A stretch of 10,799 nucleotides of DNA, taken from the NCBI GenBank assembly GCA_026786045.1, contig JAJAYV010000433.1, forward strand, positions 1-10,799, read 5' to 3'. Under the pieces are notes generated by a model that searched no databases, was not told where the DNA came from, and was given only the letters and a program-made list of their open reading frames with translations. The stretch's first letter is position 1. Each line of letters begins with the position of its first letter. The position numbers and the translations under genes were made by a program. Below are positions 7,216 to 10,799 of the stretch, piece by piece. The DNA comes from Frankiaceae bacterium. GTDB lineage: Bacteria > Actinomycetota > Actinomycetes > Mycobacteriales > SCTD01.

Positions 7216-9342
7216 CTACTCGCCCCGGACCTTCGCGATGATCTCCTTCGCCACGTTGCCGGGGACCTCGGCGTAGGAGTCGAACTGCATGGAGTAGCTG
7301 GCCCGGCCCTGGGTCTTGGACCGGAGGTCGCCGACGTAGCCGAACATCTCCGACAGCGGCACCAGCGCCTTGACGACGCGGACACCGGCCCGCTCGTCCA
7401 TGGCCTGGATCATGCCGCGGCGGCTGTTCAGGTCGCCGATCACGTCGCCCATGTTCTCCTCGGGCGTGGTGACCTCGACGGCCATCATCGGCTCCATGAG
7501 GGCCGGGTCGGCCTTGCGAGCGGCCTCTTTGAAGCCCATCGAGCCGGCGATCTTGAACGCCATCTCCGAGGAGTCGACGTCGTGGTAGGCACCGTCGGTC
7601 AGCGTCACCTTGACGCCGACCAGCGGGTAGCCGGCGAGGATGCCGTGCTGCATCGCCTCCTGGCAACCCTGGTCGACGGCCGGGATGTACTCCTTGGGGA
7701 TGCGCCCACCGGTGATCGAGTTCTGGAACTGGTAGGTCGGGATCTGGCCCGTCTCGTCCGGCTCGGTGAGCGGCTCGACCCGAATCTGGATCTTGGCGAA
7801 CTGGCCGGTGCCGCCGGTCTGCTTCTTGTGCGTGAAGTCCAGCCGCTCCACCGTGCCGCGCAGGGTCTCGCGGTAGGCGACCTGCGGCTTGCCGACGTTG
7901 GCCTCGACCTTGAACTCGCGGCGCATGCGGTCCACCAGGATGTCCAGGTGGAGCTCACCCATGCCCGCGATGATCGTCTGGCCGGTCTCCTCGTCGGTGT
8001 AGACCTTGAAGGTCGGGTCCTCCTCGGCCAGTCGCTGGATCGCGACGCCGAGCTTCTCCTGGTCGCCCTTGGTCTTCGGCTCGATCGCGACCGAGATGAC
8101 CGGGTCGGGGAAGCTCATCGACTCCAGGACGATCGGCGCCTCCTGGCCGGCGAGCGTGTCGCCGGTGGTGGTCTGCTTCAGGCCGATGACGGCGCAGATG
8201 TCGCCCGCCCTGACCTCGCTGATGTCCGCACGCGAGTTGGCGTGCATCTGCATGAGGCGGCCGATCTTCTCCTTGCGGTCCTTGGTGCTGTTCAGGACCT
8301 GCGTGCCCGCGGTGAGCGTGCCGGAGTAGACGCGGATGTAGGTGAGCTTCCCGACGTGCGGGTCTGTCTGGATCTTGAACGCCAGGGCGGACAGCGGCGC
8401 GTCGAACTCGGGCTCGCGGGTCTCGAGGACCGCCTCGTCCTTGACCGAGTGGCCGGTGACGGCGCCGATGTCCAGCGGCGAGGGCAGGTAGTCCACGACG
8501 GCGTCGAGCATGGGCTGGACGCCCTTGTTCTTGAACGCCGAGCCGCACAGGACGGCGGTGACGGTCGCGTCGGTCGTCGAGGCGATGATCGCGCGGCGGA
8601 TGCCGGCCTTGATCTCCTCGTTGGAGACGTCCTCGCCCTCGAGGTACTTCTCCATGACCGCGTCGTCGACGTCGGCGAGGGTCTCGACGAGCTTGGCGCG
8701 GTACTCCGCGGCCTTCTCGGCGAACTCGGCCGGGATGTCGACGACGTCGTAGTGGTCGCCCTTGCTGGTCTTGTCGTCGTTGGCCCAGTGCAGGCCCTTC
8801 ATCGCGACGATGTCGATGACGCCGGTGAAGTCGCCCTCGGTGCCCCACGGGAGCTGCAGCACCAGCGGCACGGCGTGCAGCCGGTCAATGATCATGTCGA
8901 CGGTGCGGTAGAAGTTCGCGCCGGTGCGGTCCATCTTGTTGACGAAGCAGATGCGCGGTACGGAGTACTTGTCAGCCTGGCGCCACACCGTCTCGGACTG
9001 CGGCTCGACGCCGGCGACGGAGTCGAACACCGCCACGGCGCCGTCGAGCACGCGCAGCGAGCGCTCCACCTCGACGGTGAAGTCGACGTGGCCCGGGGTG
9101 TCGATGATGTTGATGCGGTGGTCGTTCCACTGGCAGGTCGTCGCGGCGGACGTGATCGTGATGCCCCGCTCCTGCTCCTGCTCCATCCAGTCCATCGTGG
9201 CCGCGCCGTCGTGGACCTCACCGATCTTGTACGCCTTGCCGGTGTAGTAGAGGACGCGCTCGGTGGTCGTCGTCTTGCCCGCGTCGATGTGCGCCATGAT
9301 CCCGATGTTGCGGGTCTTGGCGAGGATCGCATTGCTGGCCAC
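7216..9342 (-). CDS. fusA: Elongation factor G
   Basis: Translocase GTPase that moves tRNA and mRNA through the ribosome and, with RRF, helps recycle it. The 708-residue product is full length. G domain: AHIDAGKT (17-24), RGITI (59-63, switch I), DTPGH (81-85), NKMD (135-138) and CGSAFKNKG (266-274), with the G' insertion between NKMD and the last motif. Domains II-V follow; domain IV carries GGTGQFAK and GGRIPKEYIPAVDQG, and domain V shows FGYVGDLRSKTQGRASYSMQF near the C-terminus. The start is GTG at 9340-9342 (MASNAILAKTRNIGIMAH), with a weak GGAAGAAG upstream. It is 82 bases after rpsG, in a spacer with a small hairpin. Features fit classic EF-G (DAGKTTTTE, SYSMQF) rather than an EF-G2/FusB-type relative. 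Fusidic-acid resistance residues were not assessed. Confidence 0.98.
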   Translation of the reverse strand: MASNAILAKTRNIGIMAHIDAGKTTTTERVLYYTGKAYKIGEVHDGAATMDWMEQEQERGITITSAATTCQWNDHRINIIDTPGHVDFTVEVERSLRVLDGAVAVFDSVAGVEPQSETVWRQADKYSVPRICFVNKMDRTGANFYRTVDMIIDRLHAVPLVLQLPWGTEGDFTGVIDIVAMKGLHWANDDKTSKGDHYDVVDIPAEFAEKAAEYRAKLVETLADVDDAVMEKYLEGEDVSNEEIKAGIRRAIIASTTDATVTAVLCGSAFKNKGVQPMLDAVVDYLPSPLDIGAVTGHSVKDEAVLETREPEFDAPLSALAFKIQTDPHVGKLTYIRVYSGTLTAGTQVLNSTKDRKEKIGRLMQMHANSRADISEVRAGDICAVIGLKQTTTGDTLAGQEAPIVLESMSFPDPVISVAIEPKTKGDQEKLGVAIQRLAEEDPTFKVYTDEETGQTIIAGMGELHLDILVDRMRREFKVEANVGKPQVAYRETLRGTVERLDFTHKKQTGGTGQFAKIQIRVEPLTEPDETGQIPTYQFQNSITGGRIPKEYIPAVDQGCQEAMQHGILAGYPLVGVKVTLTDGAYHDVDSSEMAFKIAGSMGFKEAARKADPALMEPMMAVEVTTPEENMGDVIGDLNSRRGMIQAMDERAGVRVVKALVPLSEMFGYVGDLRSKTQGRASYSMQFDSYAEVPGNVAKEIIAKVRGE

Positions 9343-9383
9343 TGCTGCTCTTCTTCCCGGGGTGAGGGTTGTTGCCGGACGGT

Positions 9384-9400
9384 GCCTGGGATCGCCAGGC
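9384..9400 (-). promoter_or_regulatory. Small hairpin in the rpsG-fusA spacer
   Basis: Minus-strand arms GCCTGG and CCAGGC pair perfectly (6 bp) around a 5-base loop, in the 82-base gap between rpsG and fusA. It could stabilise the transcript, modulate the fusA/rpsG ratio, or be incidental in GC-rich DNA. Confidence 0.35.
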
Positions 9401-9424
9401 GGTGGTGCTGGTCTGGGTCGCGGA

Positions 9425-9895
9425 CTACCAGCGGTAGTGCGCGAAGGCCTTGTTGGACTCGGCCATCTTGTGCGTGTCCTCGCGGCGCTTGACGCTGGCG
9501 CCGAGGCCGTTGCTGGCGTCGAGCAGCTCGTTCATCAGCCGATCGGTCATGGTCTTCTCGCGCCGGGACCGGGAGTAGCTGACCAGCCAGCGCAGGGCCA
9601 GCGTGGTGGACCGCGTGCCCCGGACCTCGACCGGCACCTGGTAGGTGGCGCCACCGACCCGGCGGCTGCGCACCTCCAGAGCGGGCTTGACGTTCTCCAT
9701 CGCCCGCTTGAGCGTGATGACGGGGTCGGCGCCGGTCTTGTCTCGGCAGCCCTCGAGGGCGCCGTAGACGATGCGCTCGGCCACCGAGCGCTTGCCGTCG
9801 GTGAGCACCTTGTTCACCGGCGAGGTGACCAGGGGTGAGCTGTAGACCGGATCGATGATGACCGGCCGGGCGGGAGCGGGACCCTTGCGGGGCAT
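9425..9895 (-). CDS. rpsG: 30S ribosomal protein uS7 (S7)
   Basis: Primary binder of the 16S rRNA 3' major domain; nucleates head assembly and lies at the E site. In E. coli it is the autorepressor of the str operon. The 156-residue product starts MPRKGPAPARPVIIDPVY, shows the helical core VNKVLTDGKRSVAERIVYGAL (27-47) and the diagnostic VRSRRVGGATYQVPVEV (75-91), and ends ESNKAFAHYRW, the usual S7 terminus. ATG start separated from the rpsL stop by a single base; AAGGAG at 9906-9911, within the last codons of rpsL, is 10 bases upstream. Coupled translation with rpsL is therefore likely. E. coli S7 binds a roughly 100-base rpsL-rpsG spacer that does not exist here, so that repression site cannot be conserved as such. 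Confidence 0.98.
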   Translation of the reverse strand: MPRKGPAPARPVIIDPVYSSPLVTSPVNKVLTDGKRSVAERIVYGALEGCRDKTGADPVITLKRAMENVKPALEVRSRRVGGATYQVPVEVRGTRSTTLALRWLVSYSRSRREKTMTDRLMNELLDASNGLGASVKRREDTHKMAESNKAFAHYRW

Positions 9896-9896
9896 A

Positions 9897-10271
9897 TCAG
9901 CTCTTCTCCTTCTTGGCGCCGTAGCGGCTGCGGGCCTGCTTGCGGTTCTTCACGCCCTGGGTGTCCAGCGAGCCGCGGATGATCTTGTAGCGGACACCGG
10001 GCAGGTCCTTCACCCGGCCACCACGCACAAGCACGATCGAGTGCTCCTGCAGGTTGTGGCCGACACCCGGGATGTATGCCGTGACCTCGATACCACCCGT
10101 GAGGCGCACGCGGGCGACCTTGCGGAGGGCAGAGTTCGGCTTCTTGGGGGTCGTGGTGTACACGCGAGTGCACACACCCCGGCGCTGCGGGCTGCCCTTG
10201 AGTGCTGGGGTCTTGGTCTTGGTGACCTTGTCCTGGCGGCCCTTGCGGACCAGCTGGTTGATCGTGGGCAC
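9897..10271 (-). CDS. rpsL: 30S ribosomal protein uS12 (S12)
   Basis: Small-subunit protein at the decoding centre that monitors codon-anticodon pairing and contacts EF-Tu; site of classic streptomycin-resistance mutations. The 124-residue product starts MPTINQLVRKGR and is the usual actinobacterial length. The resistance positions are wild type: Lys43 in TTPKKPNSALRK and Lys88 in RGGRVKDLPGVRY; Asp89 is the residue methylthiolated by RimO in E. coli. C-terminus SRYGAKKEKS. The start is the GTG at 10269-10271 with GGAG at 10277-10280, 5 bases upstream; an 88-codon in-frame extension upstream has no S12 similarity and spans leader structure. First gene of the str operon; one base separates it from rpsG. 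Confidence 0.98.
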   Translation of the reverse strand: MPTINQLVRKGRQDKVTKTKTPALKGSPQRRGVCTRVYTTTPKKPNSALRKVARVRLTGGIEVTAYIPGVGHNLQEHSIVLVRGGRVKDLPGVRYKIIRGSLDTQGVKNRKQARSRYGAKKEKS

Positions 10272-10276
10272 TGATT

Positions 10277-10280
10277 CTCC
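10277..10280 (-). promoter_or_regulatory. Ribosome-binding site of rpsL
   Basis: GGAG on the minus strand, 5 bases before the GTG at 10271. It supports the GTG start that yields the canonical MPTINQLVRKG N-terminus over any upstream start in the same open frame. Confidence 0.8.
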
Positions 10281-10291
10281 GTAGGTCGTGA

Positions 10292-10328
10292 ATGTCGTCT
10301 GTCCAGTCACGCCGCGGCGACAGGACAT
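10292..10328 (-). promoter_or_regulatory. Leader hairpin adjacent to rpsL ribosome-binding site
   Basis: Minus-strand ATGTC pairs with GACAT (10324-10328 with 10292-10296), and inside it TGTC pairs with GACA, across an asymmetric internal loop; the 15-base loop contains a GCCGCGGC palindrome. It lies 11 bases upstream of the GGAG of rpsL. The pairing is visible; a regulatory role is inferred. Confidence 0.4.
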
Positions 10329-10343
10329 CCTTGTGGTTGTCCG

Positions 10344-10380
10344 GTCCGCGCTCTGAACCGTTCGGCCCTGGAGCTCGGAC
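10344..10380 (-). promoter_or_regulatory. Second rpsL leader hairpin
   Basis: Minus-strand GTCCG-A-GCTC pairs with GAGC-G-CGGAC, nine pairs with one A-G mismatch, around a 17-base loop. Together with the hairpin at 10292-10328 it makes the proximal rpsL leader largely foldable. Confidence 0.4.
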
Positions 10381-10524
10381 AAGGTGCTCCCCCCTGCACT
10401 TTCCGGCGCACCCCAAAGCGGAATGTCGCGGACTGCCCGGCGGGAGGTTAGACCCTGATCGTCCCCAGCCCCGGCTCCTGATGGGAACGCGATGCGGATC
10501 TGGTCAGGCTCAGGCGCCTGGGCG

Positions 10525-10548
10525 AGCCCAGACACAGTTGTCTAGGCT
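10525..10548. repeat. Inverted repeat overlapping the putative rpsL -10 box
   Basis: Arms AGCCTAGACA and TGTCTGGGCT (minus strand) pair over 10 positions with one G-U wobble, around an ACTG loop. At DNA level it is a near-perfect 24-base dyad covering most of the candidate -10 hexamer, so it could be an operator; at RNA level it could be a hairpin. Confidence 0.45.
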
Positions 10549-10573
10549 ACTGCCTGGGCCCCATGGCATCCAA
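10544..10573 (-). promoter_or_regulatory. Candidate rpsL (str operon) promoter
   Basis: On the minus strand TTGGAT (10568-10573) and TAGCCT (10544-10549, matching the actinobacterial TAnnnT pattern) are separated by 18 bases. Transcription would start near 10536, giving a leader of about 265 bases. The -35 box is a weak match and no experimental support is available from sequence alone. Confidence 0.4.
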
Positions 10574-10744
10574 ATCGGTATGCCGTCGCGTCGCCTCACC
10601 GGCGCGGGTCAACCACCCGATCCCGGCCCAAGCCACGCACCAGAGCGGGAACCCTGGCTGGCGGTTGGCTGGTTTATATCGTCACAGTCGCGATTTCAAG
10701 CGCCAATGGTGCAACAAAGCGGCTAACGGCCCGGCATACAGCGA

Positions 10745-10774
10745 AGCGGGGCGGACCCGAAGGCCCGCCCCGCT
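10745..10774 (-). terminator. Strong hairpin terminator upstream of the str operon
   Basis: Thirteen base pairs (one G-U) with a UUCG tetraloop; minus-strand left arm AGCGGGGCGGGCC. There is no U-tract on either side, so direction is inferred: it probably ends the preceding gene, which in this cluster is usually rpoC on the same strand, but the gene itself is outside the window. Confidence 0.75.
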
Positions 10775-10799
10775 GATACTGCTGTTGATACCTGCGATC

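Larger units (their letters stand above)
10272..10744. other. Non-coding rpsL promoter and leader region
   Basis: This 473-base stretch separates rpsL from a terminator-like hairpin at 10745-10774. I see no convincing gene. It holds a candidate promoter at 10544-10573, an inverted repeat overlapping its -10 box, a CAGGCGCCTG palindrome (10511-10520), and two leader hairpins near rpsL. Farther upstream an AT-rich patch (10673-10699) has TTGAAA and TATAAA on the minus strand, but with only 15 bases between them. A TTGACC at about 10608-10613 lacks a properly spaced -10 box. Confidence 0.7.

Noticed and set aside
7136..7666. In-frame upstream extension of tuf
   Set aside because: It runs through the fusA-tuf spacer into fusA in another frame; EF-Tu starts at MAKQKFERTK with a good ribosome-binding site.
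7153..9492. Plus-strand open frame of 779 codons opposite fusA
   Set aside because: It is the mirror of a GC-rich gene: Val/Leu/Asp/Arg/Gly-rich, no recognisable domain, and EF-G on the other strand is unmistakable.
10272..10535. 88-codon in-frame N-terminal extension of rpsL
   Set aside because: S12 begins at MPTINQLVRKG with its own GGAG; the upstream frame shows no S12 similarity and covers leader hairpins.
10292..10726. Plus-strand open frame of 144 codons in the rpsL upstream region
   Set aside because: No recognisable domain, composition not gene-like, and it covers the promoter/leader structures of rpsL; too weak to call.

Overview
The window is ordinary, highly conserved chromosome from a high-GC actinobacterium. 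It holds the str operon followed directly by most of the S10 ribosomal-protein operon, all on the minus strand. The actinobacterial assignment rests on the strong GC bias, frequent GTG starts, the sequence character of the ribosomal proteins and of the 397-residue EF-Tu, and the long Ala/Glu/Thr-rich tail on uS3. I cannot fix the genus from this segment.

Read in the direction of transcription (high to low coordinates), the window starts with a 528-base stretch without a gene. It begins with a 13-bp GC-rich hairpin capped by a UUCG loop (10745-10774), which is probably the terminator of the preceding gene; rpoC usually lies there, but it is outside the window. The rpsL promoter/leader zone follows, with a plausible -35/-10 pair, an inverted repeat overlapping the -10 box, and two leader hairpins close to the rpsL start. 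The str operon comes next: rpsL (uS12), rpsG (uS7), fusA (EF-G) and tuf (EF-Tu). A strong GC hairpin without a U-tract lies just after tuf (5898-5927).

After a 209-base intergenic region with a leader hairpin comes the S10 operon in canonical order: rpsJ, rplC, rplD, rplW, rplB, rpsS, rplV, rpsC, rplP, rpmC, rpsQ. Most of these junctions overlap or are separated by a few bases, which implies translational coupling. A perfect 9-bp hairpin follows rpsQ (32-53) at the window edge, before the expected rplN.

Together the genes encode parts of both ribosomal subunits (decoding site, 3' domain of 16S, exit tunnel, peptidyl-transferase surroundings) plus the two elongation GTPases that use them. I found no mobile element, CRISPR array, complete tRNA/rRNA gene or unknown coding system. 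The points worth a second look are non-coding structures (rpsL leader, rpsJ leader, post-tuf and post-rpsQ hairpins, a tRNA 3'-end look-alike) and the long disordered tails of uS3 and uL4.
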